Shown here: positions 53,062-61,624 of the stretch, in pieces
Layout: every line of letters begins with the position of its first letter
Numbering within the stretch: the first letter of the stretch is position 1
DNA from: an uncultured Planococcus sp.
Lineage (GTDB): Bacteria; Bacillota; Bacilli; Bacillales_A; Planococcaceae
Assembly: GCA_947502505.1 (NCBI GenBank)
Contig: CANNAE010000008.1
Location: forward strand, 1-64,000
Length of the DNA stretch: 64,000 nt
Direction of reading: 5' to 3'
Notes under the pieces: model-generated
Told to the model about the DNA's origin: nothing
The model's database searches: none
Seen by the model: only the letters and a program-made list of their open reading frames with translations
Program-made: the position numbers and the translations under genes

Positions 53062-54423
53062 TTAATTTCTCGTCAGCCAAGCCACGCACTCGACGTGGGT
53101 CGTCTGCGGGAACATATCGACCGGCTGAACTTCCTGGGTCCGGTAGCCGCCATCTTCCAAGATGCGCAAGTCGCGTGCGAGCGTTGCTGGGTTGCAGGAG
53201 ACGTAGACGATGCGCTCTGGCTTCTGTTCAAGCATCGTCTGCAACAGTGCTTCGTCGCAGCCTTTTCGCGGCGGATCGACGACAAGCACATCGGCTTGTT
53301 TGCCGTCTTTGTACCAGCGCGGAATGACTTCCTCGGCTGGCCCTGCTTCGAATAAAGTATTTGTGAAGCCGTTCAAGTCGGCATTGCGTTTGGCATCTTC
53401 GATCGCTTGTGGGACGATCTCGACGCCCATGACAAATTTCGCGCGCTGTGCAAGGAATAACGAAATCGTGCCGATGCCGCAATATGCATCGATTACTGTC
53501 TCGCTTCCTGTCAGCCCCGCATAGTCAAGCGCCTGCCCGTACAGCACTTCTGTCTGTTCCGGATTAACTTGATAGAACGACCGCGCAGAGATCTCGAAGC
53601 GCACATCGCCAATGCGGTCTTCAATGATGTCTTTGCCCCATAGATTGATCGTTTCGTTTCCGAAGATGACATTGGTCTTGTCTCCGTTGACGTTTTGCAT
53701 GATCGATGTGACCTCAGGCAATGCGGCGCGGATCGCTTCCACGGCACGTTCTGCTTGCGGGAATTTCTGCTTCTTCGTCACCAATACGACCATCAATTCG
53801 CCCGTCACGCGCCCTTTGCGGAGCACGACGTGGCGCAGCATGCCGCGGTGTGTCTTTTCTTCATATGGCTCGATGCCCATGTCCTGCAAATTGCGCTTGA
53901 GCGACGCCATCAAAATATCCGCTTCCGGTGTTTGGATCAAGCAGATATCGGTATCCGCAATGCGATGCGAACGCGGCTGGTAGAAACCGGCTACGACGCG
54001 CCCATCTTCTTGGCCGAACGGAATCTGCGATTTATTGCGGTAGCGCCACGGATTGTCCATGCCTTTGACCGGATGGACCGGCACGTCCGGCAATTTCCCG
54101 AGCCGCGCCATGGCATCGCGCACAACTTTCTCTTTGTATTTCAATTGGCCTTCGTAGGACAAATGCTGCAACTGGCAGCCGCCGCAAATTTCAAATACCG
54201 GGCACGGCGCGTCTATGCGGTCCGGGGAATTTTCTTCAATCGAGATGAGCTTGGCAAACCCGTAGGACTTCAAGGTTTTTAATACATGCACTGTCACGGT
54301 CTCGCCGGGCAGTGCATCTTTGATGAACAGCGGATAGCCATCCACTTTGGCGACGCCCGCCCCGTCATGCGTCAAGTCTTCGACATAGACCGACAGACGG
54401 TCATTTTTCGTTACTGGTTTCAT
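53062..54423 (-). CDS. rlmCD: 23S rRNA (uracil-C5) methyltransferase RlmCD
   Basis: A 453-residue TrmA-class enzyme closest to B. subtilis YefA/RlmCD, which methylates U747 and U1939 of 23S rRNA. TRAM domain residues 5-65; iron-sulfur cysteines beginning [13 protein letters not shown] core [23 protein letters not shown]; catalytic Cys in [13 protein letters not shown]. The start is ATG 54423 with GGAG 8 bases upstream. Synteny camS-gatCAB-dagK-rlmCD supports orthology with YefA, leaving the copy at 20731-22095 as a paralogue. Confidence 0.93.
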   Translation of the reverse strand: MKPVTKNDRLSVYVEDLTHDGAGVAKVDGYPLFIKDALPGETVTVHVLKTLKSYGFAKLISIEENSPDRIDAPCPVFEICGGCQLQHLSYEGQLKYKEKVVRDAMARLGKLPDVPVHPVKGMDNPWRYRNKSQIPFGQEDGRVVAGFYQPRSHRIADTDICLIQTPEADILMASLKRNLQDMGIEPYEEKTHRGMLRHVVLRKGRVTGELMVVLVTKKQKFPQAERAVEAIRAALPEVTSIMQNVNGDKTNVIFGNETINLWGKDIIEDRIGDVRFEISARSFYQVNPEQTEVLYGQALDYAGLTGSETVIDAYCGIGTISLFLAQRAKFVMGVEIVPQAIEDAKRNADLNGFTNTLFEAGPAEEVIPRWYKDGKQADVLVVDPPRKGCDEALLQTMLEQKPERIVYVSCNPATLARDLRILEDGGYRTQEVQPVDMFPQTTHVECVAWLTRN

Positions 54424-54478
54424 TACGTTCACTCCATTTCACATTGACTTATTGTAACATATCCGCTTTTTAAGCAGT

Positions 54479-54510
54479 AAAAAACTGCGGCGGGAAATTC
54501 CCGCCACAGC
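54479..54510 (-). terminator. terminator after cydABS
   Basis: Minus strand CTGTGGCGGGAA/TTCCCGCCGCAG followed by TTTTTT, directly after the cydS stop. Confidence 0.88.
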
Positions 54511-54511
54511 T

Positions 54512-54622
54512 TTATTTTTTATCTTTCGTTACCGGGCCATCTTTCAGTGATATCCAGAAACCGACGGCAATCGCCAGGATGATCACCAGAAACGGCGCAT
54601 AGAAAATGAAAAAATCATTCAT
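54512..54622 (-). CDS. cydS: cytochrome bd oxidase small subunit CydS
   Basis: A 36-residue single-helix protein: MNDFFIFYAPFLVIILAIAV, then GFWISLKDGPVTKDKK. Same size, topology and YAP...FW...LKD pattern as CydS of Geobacillus bd oxidase, which packs against CydA and shields heme b558. AAGGAGG lies 9 bases before the ATG, 14 bp after cydB, and a terminator follows the stop at once, so it is the third gene of the cyd operon. Confidence 0.85.
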   Translation of the reverse strand: MNDFFIFYAPFLVIILAIAVGFWISLKDGPVTKDKK

Positions 54623-54636
54623 CTTTCACAGCCTCC

Positions 54637-55665
54637 TTAGGCATGATAATCCGATTTCCCTTTGACATAATCTTTGTCGAATAGGAACAGGCGGAATAAG
54701 AGATACAGCGATGGCAACAATAGCCCAAGCCCTGCAATAAAGGCGATGATCAAGGCGATCGCCATCGATTCATTCGTGAAGCTATCGTAAATCGTCAAAT
54801 GCGGATACAACAGATATGGGTAATGCGACGCTCCGTAGGCAAAAAACGCGGTAAAGAACTGGCCGACGAGCAAAATAAACGCCAAGCCATAATTGCGCTT
54901 TTTCCAAATCAAAAATACAGTGCCAAGGAACAACAGGAACGATAGCGCGAACATCCACCACAGGTCGAGTAAGCTCGCATAATGTTCCGGGTTATGCCCG
55001 CGCAGTTCGAAAATGATGCCGGTCGCGGTGATAATCGTCGGGCCAGCCCACACCAATGCGTATTTGCGCACCAATTGAGTCGCTTTGACGTCTCCCGCTT
55101 TATGGGCATACCAGGTCAAAAATACGGCGGAAATATACAGTACCGCTGCCAAACTCAAGACGACAATACTCCACATTAAGGGGCTTGTAAAAAGCGCCCA
55201 GTAATCGAGTGAAGGCTGGCCGCCCTCTAGGCGCATAAAGCCGCCTTCTGAAATGGCCAGTACCGGCGACAGTGCCGCCGGAAGCAATAGGCCAGATAAG
55301 CCGTACATATAAATATAGCCGCGATGGTCAATCTTCGCGCCGTATGTGGCGAATGCATAATACGACCCGCGCACGGCGAGCAAAATCAACGCAAGACTTG
55401 CCGGCACCAGAAGCGTCGTGCCGTAGTAAAAGGCCGTCTGCGGGAAAAACCCGATGATGCCGACAAAGAAGAATACGAAAAAGACGTTCGTCACTTCCCA
55501 TACCGGCGATAGATAGCGCTGGATGATGCCTGTCAAGATATGCTGTTTGTCGGAAAAAGCGCTATAGGCATTAAAGAATCCAGCGCCGAAATCAATCGAC
55601 GCCACAATGACGTAAAGGAACAAAAACAACCAAAGAACGGAAATTCCGATAATCTCGAGTGTCAT
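54637..55665 (-). CDS. cydB: cytochrome bd-type quinol oxidase subunit II
   Basis: A 342-residue membrane protein with eight or nine helices of the CydB family (YthB-like). N-terminal ISVLWLFLFLYVIVASIDFGAGFF and the GxxxxxxR region fit subunit II, which lacks heme but pairs with CydA. Its ATG overlaps the cydA stop (ATGA), so translation is coupled. No cydCD heme/thiol exporter genes follow, unlike the main cydABCD operon of B. subtilis. Confidence 0.92.
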   Translation of the reverse strand: MTLEIIGISVLWLFLFLYVIVASIDFGAGFFNAYSAFSDKQHILTGIIQRYLSPVWEVTNVFFVFFFVGIIGFFPQTAFYYGTTLLVPASLALILLAVRGSYYAFATYGAKIDHRGYIYMYGLSGLLLPAALSPVLAISEGGFMRLEGGQPSLDYWALFTSPLMWSIVVLSLAAVLYISAVFLTWYAHKAGDVKATQLVRKYALVWAGPTIITATGIIFELRGHNPEHYASLLDLWWMFALSFLLFLGTVFLIWKKRNYGLAFILLVGQFFTAFFAYGASHYPYLLYPHLTIYDSFTNESMAIALIIAFIAGLGLLLPSLYLLFRLFLFDKDYVKGKSDYHA

Positions 55666-57008
55666 GATTCTTCACCGCCTTTTTCGGATTCACGCTGCGC
55701 CAATTCTTTCTCGACCGGATTGCGTTTGTACATGCGCGATAGCACGACCACTGTCCCGATTCCGAGAATAACGTAGAGGCCGGCGAACAACACGATCATC
55801 AAATCGACTTGCCCGCTTGCCGTCGCCCCTTCACTAGTCTTCATGTAACCGCGCAGGATCCATGGCTGCCTGCCGACTTCCGTGAACCACCAGCCAGCTT
55901 CGATGGCAATCATCGCAAGCGGCCCACTCAGCACCGTCAGCCAGCGGAACCATTTCTGCTTAACGATGGACCAACCGCGCCAAGATCCGACCACGAAGAC
56001 GAAGGAGAAGAACGCAAGCCACATGCCGAGTGTGACCATCGTATCGAACAAGTAATGAATCCATAAGGGCGGTGTTTCATCTTCCGGGAAATCATTCAAG
56101 CCGATAACTTCACCGCTTGGGACGCCGTGCGCCAAAATGCTTAAAGCATATGGGACACGAATCGCGTATTTCGGCTCTTCGCCGTCCAATACGCCAAACA
56201 GCACAAGTTCCGCTTCCGGTCCCGTTTCAAAATGCCATTCAGCCGCCGCCAGTTTCTCCGGCTGGTATTCGGCCAAGTATTTCCCTGAAAAATCGCCGAT
56301 GATGGCAGTCGCCACCGAAAAGACCAGCGCAAGTTTCATGGTCAGGAACAATGCTTTTTTATGGTAAACATGATTCGATCCCCGCAGCAATCGGAAAGCA
56401 GCGATCGACGCCAAAATGAACGCGCTGGTCATGAACGCGGTCGATAATACGTGCGCGACTTTTGTCGGCACGGCTGGGCTGAACATCGCGAGCAACGGGC
56501 TCACGTTGACCAGCTCGCCATTCAATACATCAAAGCCTTGCGGCGCATTCATGAATGAATTGACGATGGTGATGAATATAGAAGAAGCCGCCGCTCCGAG
56601 TGCGACTGGCACCAGCAGGAGAAAATGCTTGCGCTGGTCTTCAAAACGATCCCACGTATACAAATAGATCCCGAGGAAAATCGCTTCAAAGAAAAACGCG
56701 AAGACTTCCATGAATAACGGAAGCGCAATGACATTCCCTGCCATCTGCATAAAGTTCGGCCACAATAATGATAATTGCAGCCCGATTGCGGTACCGGTCA
56801 CGACGCCGACCGCCACTGTGATCACAAACCCTCTCGCCCAGCGCCGTGCCAGGAGGATATAATGTTCGTCATTTTTTCTGATCCCGACCCATTGGGCAAT
56901 CATGATCATGAGCGGGACCCCTACACCGATCGTCGCGTAAATGATGTGGAAAGATAGGGTCATCAAGGTCAGTATCCGGCTCATTAAGGCCGTATCTTCA
57001 AATCCCAA
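55662..57008 (-). CDS. cydA: cytochrome bd-type quinol oxidase subunit I
   Basis: A 448-residue heme-bearing subunit with nine helices (YthA-like). It oxidises menaquinol and reduces oxygen to water. H21 in LSFHIIYATIG is the axial ligand near the start; EVFAFFFEAIFLGIYLY carries the conserved Glu; GRQPWILRGYMKT is the quinol-site signature. The Q loop is short, as in Gram-positive enzymes. The start is TTG 57008 with AAAGGGG 9 bases upstream, giving the family-like MGFEDTALMSRILT; the first ATG would remove part of the first helix. Confidence 0.93.
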   Translation of the reverse strand: MGFEDTALMSRILTLMTLSFHIIYATIGVGVPLMIMIAQWVGIRKNDEHYILLARRWARGFVITVAVGVVTGTAIGLQLSLLWPNFMQMAGNVIALPLFMEVFAFFFEAIFLGIYLYTWDRFEDQRKHFLLLVPVALGAAASSIFITIVNSFMNAPQGFDVLNGELVNVSPLLAMFSPAVPTKVAHVLSTAFMTSAFILASIAAFRLLRGSNHVYHKKALFLTMKLALVFSVATAIIGDFSGKYLAEYQPEKLAAAEWHFETGPEAELVLFGVLDGEEPKYAIRVPYALSILAHGVPSGEVIGLNDFPEDETPPLWIHYLFDTMVTLGMWLAFFSFVFVVGSWRGWSIVKQKWFRWLTVLSGPLAMIAIEAGWWFTEVGRQPWILRGYMKTSEGATASGQVDLMIVLFAGLYVILGIGTVVVLSRMYKRNPVEKELAQRESEKGGEES

Positions 57009-57148
57009 ATTTCTCGTCCCCTTTACTTGGGCAATCGTACTGCCCGTTATATGTCTTATTGTACCTCAAAGCCCCCCCTATAAACTTCTGTGAGGCATTC
57101 AATTCCGCCTGATGTTTGAATAAGCTGTGACAAAACGAAAACATCTCC

Positions 57149-57177
57149 ATTGAAATTTTGCTGAATTTTTAGTATTC
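57149..57177 (+). promoter_or_regulatory. promoter of the Nudix gene
   Basis: TTGAAA (57149-57154), 17-base spacer, TATTCT (57172-57177), 30 bases before the ATG. Confidence 0.6.
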
Positions 57178-57207
57178 TATAGTGAACAAAAGAAAAGGAT
57201 GATTCAT

Positions 57208-57642
57208 ATGGAAACAAGTAGAAAGGTATTTGCCTATATTACCAGAGGCGAAGAAAACAACCGAGAATTGCTCGTATTCGAGTACAAAGGCGAACCCGAA
57301 GTCGGACTGCAGGTGCCAGGCGGGACGATTGGCGAAGGCGAATTATTAATCGATGCGCTGTACCGCGAAGTGAAAGAAGAAACCGGCTTGCCGCGCAATG
57401 TACTGGAATTTGTCGGGAAAATCCATAAATACAATTACTACCCGGCGCACAAAGACAAAGCGTACGAGCGCAACATCTTCCATTTTGAATACACCGGTGA
57501 AAAAATCGACGAATTCGAACACACGATTAAAAGCAAAGGGCGCGACAACGGACTTATCGTCCAGTATCGCTGGGAGCCGATCGAAGGCTTGCCGAAGCTT
57601 GCGGCAGACCAGGACGAAGCCATCGAATTGCTGGAATATTGA
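57208..57642 (+). CDS. Nudix hydrolase
   Basis: A 144-residue Nudix protein. The 23-residue Nudix box starts GGTIGEGELLIDALYREVKE and ends ETGL, with all acidic metal residues in place. Substrate unknown (nucleotide sugar, oxidised NTP or dinucleotide). The start is ATG 57208; AAAGG lies 9 bases upstream, and the earlier in-frame ATG overlaps that site. A single-gene unit with its own promoter and a shared terminator. Confidence 0.9.
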   Translation: METSRKVFAYITRGEENNRELLVFEYKGEPEVGLQVPGGTIGEGELLIDALYREVKEETGLPRNVLEFVGKIHKYNYYPAHKDKAYERNIFHFEYTGEKIDEFEHTIKSKGRDNGLIVQYRWEPIEGLPKLAADQDEAIELLEY

Positions 57643-57649
57643 GCTATGC

Positions 57650-57695
57650 AAAAAGCGATCCACTCATCCCCATCGGGTTAAGTGGATCGCTTTTT
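57650..57695. terminator. bidirectional terminator
   Basis: AAAAAGCGATCCACT paired with AGTGGATCGCTTTTT between the Nudix gene and dagK. Confidence 0.92.
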
Positions 57696-58608
57696 ATTTG
57701 CGGTCTTTTTCTTTGATATACTCCAGCGGCACGAACATTTCGATATGGCGCTCCAGGTTTTCGAAGGTAGCCGGCAAAATGCCGCCAAACTCGCCGTCAA
57801 GGTTGAGCAAGACGCGTTCGTTGGACGTCACGGAAATCTTGCTCGCTTTTACATACAGCACGTGGGGATCGGATAAATGCTCCCCGCGAAGCGCCAGAGA
57901 CGCTACGCGGATGAATTCCGCCATGTTCAATTCCTTCAAAATGAGCAAGGTGAACTTGCCGTCGTTGATGCTGGCATCCGGCGCCAGTTTTTCAAAGCCG
58001 CCGACGGAATTGGTTAAGCCGATCAAAAACATCATCGCCTTGTCGTCGAACACTTGCCCATCGTATTCAATCCGGACGCGGGAAGAGCGAATCGACGGAA
58101 TCATCTCGATGCCTTTCAAATAATAGGCCAACTGGCCGAGCACCGTCTTGAGTTTGCTCGGCACTTCGTAGGTCAATTCCGTCAAGCGCCCGCCTCCGGC
58201 AATATTGACGAAATAGCGGTCATCGTTCATAACCCCGATATCGACAGGGATCGACTCGCCTTTGATAATGATGTCGACTGCGCGGTTGATGTCGCGCGGT
58301 ATGCGTACGGCGCGCGCAAAGTCGTTGGTCGTACCCATCGGAATCAAGCCCACTTTCGGGCGTTCCGGGTATTTGGCGATGCCCGAGACGACTTCATTGA
58401 GCGTCCCATCCCCTCCGACTGCCACTACCAAATCAAATTTATGCTCGACGGCATATTCCGCCGCTTTTACTGCGTCCCCTTCGCATGTTGTTGCATGGCA
58501 AGAGGTTTCGTATCCTGCGATTTCCATCTTTTCCAACACTTCCGGAAGGTGGCGTCGGAACAATTCCCTGCCGGATGTCGGGTTATAAATTATGCGTGCT
58601 CGTTTCAT
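57694..58608 (-). CDS. dagK: diacylglycerol kinase DagK (DgkB)
   Basis: A 304-residue soluble lipid kinase (B. subtilis YerQ/DgkB), phosphorylating diacylglycerol to recycle it into phospholipid and support lipoteichoic acid synthesis. N-terminal YNPTSGRE and the catalytic GGDGTLNE (65-72) are present, as is the RIPRDINRAVDII segment. AAAGG lies 9 bases before the ATG. In B. subtilis it lies between gatB and yefA; here a thioredoxin-like gene and a repeat-rich gap separate it from gatB. Confidence 0.93.
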   Translation of the reverse strand: MKRARIIYNPTSGRELFRRHLPEVLEKMEIAGYETSCHATTCEGDAVKAAEYAVEHKFDLVVAVGGDGTLNEVVSGIAKYPERPKVGLIPMGTTNDFARAVRIPRDINRAVDIIIKGESIPVDIGVMNDDRYFVNIAGGGRLTELTYEVPSKLKTVLGQLAYYLKGIEMIPSIRSSRVRIEYDGQVFDDKAMMFLIGLTNSVGGFEKLAPDASINDGKFTLLILKELNMAEFIRVASLALRGEHLSDPHVLYVKASKISVTSNERVLLNLDGEFGGILPATFENLERHIEMFVPLEYIKEKDRK

Positions 58609-58655
58609 CGGATTCAGCCTTTCTGGACCATTCTCTAAAAACAGGACATGACAGG

Positions 58656-58695
58656 GCTGCAGAAAGTTCCCATAAAACGGGACATTCTGCAGCCG
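58656..58695 (-). terminator. hairpin after the thioredoxin-like gene
   Basis: GGCTGCAGAA...TTCTGCAGCC with inner TTCCC/GGGA pairing. The T-tract is weak (CCTGTCAT), so termination may be partial. Confidence 0.55.
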
Positions 58696-58710
58696 GCTGT
58701 CTATATGATG

Positions 58711-59271
58711 TTATGCCAAGCTTTCCTGCAAGCTCTTGCGAATGTCTTCATACGTATCTTGCCAAAGCACCGGGTCGGATGTGAAACGGTCCGATATCTC
58801 CCCGACAATCGTTTTCCAGTGCAACTCGTATTGGTGATCTTCTTTATCCGGCAGTTTCGTTTTCTTTTCGTCGACCATCTGCTGGACTTTCGGTGAACGG
58901 GGCCCCCACGAACCTTTTACTTCGCCGTTTTCGGACAGGAAGATGTATTTCGGGATCGACTTGCCGCCATCCGTCAAATAGCGGTCCATGAGTTCGGGGT
59001 TGTCGTCGCGGTAAACGCAGCGTACTTCAAGGCCCGCCGCTTCCGATAATTTCCGGAGGATCGGGTTGACCATCATCGCATCGCCGCACCAGTCTTCGGT
59101 AATAGCAAGGATGTTTATCCGCTGCTGTTTTAACATATCGATAAATTCCGGGTCGTCCGGCAGTTCGAATTTCTCGTAGATCGTGTAAGTTTTTTCTTGA
59201 TTCGACTCCATTTGCGCCATATATTTCTCCAGCGTGATGGCGTGCTCAAAATATTCCAGTTCCGTCATCAT
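58711..59271 (-). CDS. thioredoxin-family protein with WCGDA site
   Basis: A 186-residue thioredoxin-fold protein with an N-terminal helical extension (residues 1-45) and the active-site segment TEDWCGDAMM. W61-C62-G-D-A65: the second cysteine of the usual CxxC (WCGDC in this family) is alanine, so only monothiol chemistry is possible. cis-Pro is present in KSIPKYIFL. AAGGAG lies about 10 bases before the ATG. It is transcribed from within or beyond a 0.9-kb non-coding region. It may be a bacillithiol-linked or redox-sensing protein, which is inference. Confidence 0.82.
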   Translation of the reverse strand: MMTELEYFEHAITLEKYMAQMESNQEKTYTIYEKFELPDDPEFIDMLKQQRINILAITEDWCGDAMMVNPILRKLSEAAGLEVRCVYRDDNPELMDRYLTDGGKSIPKYIFLSENGEVKGSWGPRSPKVQQMVDEKKTKLPDKEDHQYELHWKTIVGEISDRFTSDPVLWQDTYEDIRKSLQESLA

Positions 59272-59297
59272 TCTATCACGTCTCCTTACCCAACAGT

Positions 59298-59438
59298 TTA
59301 CCTGTTCTTTTCCCTTTGCGGCAAACTTTTAAGCAAAAAGCGATGGAATTGTTCCAATTCACGCTGCGTGTCGCGGTTGGTAGCTGGTTTATCATGCAGA
59401 ATGCGGAGCAGTAAGTTAGACGTGAGAGCGAGATGGAT
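59298..59438 (-). pseudogene. possible 3' gene remnant next to repeat block
   Basis: On the minus strand a frame of about 46 codons without a start codon runs to a TAA at 59298-59300. Its sequence looks protein-like (LTSNLLLRILHDKPATNR, then DTQRELEQFHRFLLKSLPQR). It has no in-frame ATG and its 5' side runs into the repeat block, where stops appear. This suggests the tail of a small gene whose start was lost when the repeats arrived. A different frame carries an ATG (59452), but its product has no plausible pattern. Not matched to a family. Confidence 0.3.
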
Positions 59439-59446
59439 AATTCATT

Positions 59447-59635
59447 ACACATTTTATCACGAGATAGCCGCCTCCCGCTTTGGGCTGGCCTCTTGCAGTG
59501 AGCCAAGAAGAACGCTTGTGTTATTGCTTCGGCTCGCCCTTGGGCGCGTTTCGGCTTATAGATTTCATTGGGTGTTGTATGTGAATAAGTACCGTTGTTG
59601 ATCGTCATCATCCGCTGATTGTCGACGCTTAGCTG
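59447..59635. repeat. 217-bp-period tandem repeat, copy A
   Basis: First of two diverged tandem copies. The core GCCTCCCGCTTTGGGCTGGC is shared exactly with copy B, followed by AGCCAAGAAGAAC, CGGCTCGCCCTTG, GATTTCATTGG and CATCCGCTG at constant offset of 217 bases. No convincing coding frame in either copy. Confidence 0.7.
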
Positions 59636-59663
59636 GACCTGAAAGTGAGATAAATCGTCCGTT

Positions 59664-59852
59664 GATTATTTCATCGTGAAGCAGTCGCCTCCCGCTTTGG
59701 GCTGGCCTCTTACAATAAGCCAAGAAGAACACTTGTCTTATTGCATCGGCTCGCCCTTGTGCGCGGTTCAGCTTTTAGATTTCATTGGATATTGCGTGCG
59801 AAGAAGCGTCACTGTTAATTGTCTTCATCCGCTGGCGGAGACGCCTAGCTAG
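59664..59852. repeat. 217-bp-period tandem repeat, copy B
   Basis: Second copy. It keeps a stem CAATAAG/CTTATTG (around 59713-59742) that is broken in copy A, where one arm reads CAGTGAG. Its end reads GGCGGAGACGCCTAGCT, comparable with CGACGCTTAGCT in copy A. The 59853-59966 interval after it shows no feature. Confidence 0.7.
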
Positions 59853-59966
59853 AGTTGATAGTGGAAAAGATGGTTCACTAGCTATTCTTTACGCAATTAC
59901 AAAGCTGTCCAAAACTATTCATACTAATTTCAGTGACAGTTGAATTTCATTTCCCCACTATACTTA

Positions 59967-60093
59967 GAGATGAAGCGGAAAGGGGCCGACGCCTGAGGGA
60001 CCGCGCGGGCTGGCGAGACAATGGTGGCGCGCCCTTTGCCACCTTGGCTCAACACCCGCCCCTCGGCAAGCGTGCCCCTTGGAGCGGAATCTC
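59967..60093. repeat. GC-rich nested palindrome
   Basis: A 127-base element far richer in G+C than its flanks. Paired arms from outside in: GAGAT/ATCTC, AAGGGGC/GCCCCTT, ACGC/GCGT, GAGGG/CCCTC, GCGGG/CCCGC, and a central hairpin GGTGGC/GCCACC (60023-60028, 60038-60043). AGCGGAA occurs as a direct repeat near both ends. Between this and the gat terminator (60094-60155) nothing else is seen. Confidence 0.7.
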
Positions 60094-60155
60094 AAGGAAA
60101 TAACATTTCGACTACCAGATTTAACTTTTGGATCGCATTCACTAAAATAAACCAC

Positions 60156-60191
60156 AAAAAAAAGGATGGCTGAGTGAGCCATCCTTTTTTT
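60156..60191 (-). terminator. terminator of the gatCAB operon
   Basis: AAAAAAAGGATGGCT/AGCCATCCTTTTTTT, 3 bases after the gatB stop; symmetric, so it could act on both strands. Confidence 0.92.
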
Positions 60192-60193
60192 GA

Positions 60194-61624
60194 TTAACGT
60201 TTTGCGATTTCCTCTAAGAGGATTTTGTTCAAGAGCGGCGGGTTGGCCTGCCCTTTTGTCGCTTTCATGATTTGCCCGACGAGGAAGCCGATTGCGCGGT
60301 CTTTCCCGTTCTTGTAATCTTCGATCGACTGCGGATTGGCATCCAATGTATTGGTGACGTATTCCAGCAGTACGTTTTCGTCCGAGATCTGTACCAAGCC
60401 TTGCGCTTTGACGATCTTGTTCGGATCTCCGCCTTTTTCGATCAATTCCTTGAAGACTTTCTTGGCGATTTTCGAAGAGATCGTGCCTTCGCCGATCAAT
60501 TTGATCATGCCGGCAAGCCCTTCTGGTGTTAGTTCCGTTTCTTCAAGCTCTTTGTTCTGGGCATTGAGATACGCGGACACTTCGCCCATCATCCAGTTGG
60601 ATGTGAGTTTCGCGTCGGCTCCGGCTTTCACCGTCGCTTCGAAGAAATCGGAAATCGGTTTTTGCAAAGTCAGTAACATGGCGTCATATGATGACAAGCC
60701 AAGTTCTGACACGTAGCGGGCTTTGCGGGCATCCGGCAGTTCCGGAATCTCTGCGCGCACGCGCTCTAGCCATGCGTCGTCAATGACAATATCGACTAGG
60801 TCCGGCTCAGGGAAGTAACGGTAATCGTCCGAACCTTCTTTGATGCGCATGAGCAAGGTTTTGCCGGTCGATTCATCGTAGCGGCGTGTTTCCTGCTCGA
60901 TGATGCCGCCTGCAAGCAATACTTGCTCCTGGCGAATCTGTTCATGCTCCAAGCCTTTTTTGACGAAGTTGAACGAGTTCAAGTTCTTCAGCTCGGTTTT
61001 CGTACCGAATTCATCGCGGCCATATGGGCGCAAGGAAATATTGGCGTCGCAGCGAAGCGAGCCTTCTTCCATGCGTACATCGGAAACGCCTGTGTACTGG
61101 ATGATCGATTTGATCTTCTCCAAGTACGCATACGCTTCTTCCGGTGTGCGGATGTCGGGTTCCGAGACGATTTCAATCAACGGCGTGCCTTGGCGGTTAA
61201 AATCGACAAGGGAATGGCCATTGCCGGTATGCGTCAATTTCCCAGCATCTTCTTCCATGTGGAGGCGCGTGATACCGATGCGTTTTTTCTCGCCATTCAC
61301 TTCGATTTCCAGCCAGCCGTGCTCGCCGATCGGCTCATCAAACTGGGAAATCTGGTAAGCTTTCGGGTTATCCGGGTAGAAATAGTTTTTACGGTCAAAT
61401 TTGGTGTGGCGCGAAATTTCACAGTTTAACGCCAGTGCCGCTTTCATCGCCCAATCGACAGCTGTTTTATTGACGACCGGCAAGACCCCAGGATAGCCAA
61501 GGTCGATAACGTTTGTATTGGTATTCGGTTCAGCACCGAAATGTGCCGGGGAAGGCGAGAACATTTTGGATTCCGTCTTCAGTTCGACGTGGACTTCAAG
61601 CCCGATGATCGTTTCGAAATTCAT
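60194..61624 (-). CDS. gatB: Asp/Glu-tRNA amidotransferase subunit B
   Basis: A 476-residue GatB, the kinase/tRNA-binding subunit that phosphorylates mischarged Glu-tRNA(Gln) or Asp-tRNA(Asn). The N-terminal [18 protein letters not shown] cradle carries active-site residues; the C-terminal helical and YqeY-like tail (about 330-476) binds tRNA. The start is ATG 61624, overlapping the gatA stop (ATGA) with GGGAGGG upstream. Last gene of gatCAB. Presence implies that Gln-tRNA is made indirectly, as is usual in Firmicutes. Confidence 0.97.
   Translation of the reverse strand: MNFETIIGLEVHVELKTESKMFSPSPAHFGAEPNTNTNVIDLGYPGVLPVVNKTAVDWAMKAALALNCEISRHTKFDRKNYFYPDNPKAYQISQFDEPIGEHGWLEIEVNGEKKRIGITRLHMEEDAGKLTHTGNGHSLVDFNRQGTPLIEIVSEPDIRTPEEAYAYLEKIKSIIQYTGVSDVRMEEGSLRCDANISLRPYGRDEFGTKTELKNLNSFNFVKKGLEHEQIRQEQVLLAGGIIEQETRRYDESTGKTLLMRIKEGSDDYRYFPEPDLVDIVIDDAWLERVRAEIPELPDARKARYVSELGLSSYDAMLLTLQKPISDFFEATVKAGADAKLTSNWMMGEVSAYLNAQNKELEETELTPEGLAGMIKLIGEGTISSKIAKKVFKELIEKGGDPNKIVKAQGLVQISDENVLLEYVTNTLDANPQSIEDYKNGKDRAIGFLVGQIMKATKGQANPPLLNKILLEEIAKR

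Noticed and set aside
59276..59611. 111-codon minus-strand open frame across the repeat block
   Set aside because: Its start lies inside repeat copy A, there is no ribosome site and the amino-acid composition is not protein-like. A different frame over 59298-59438 looks more like real coding sequence.
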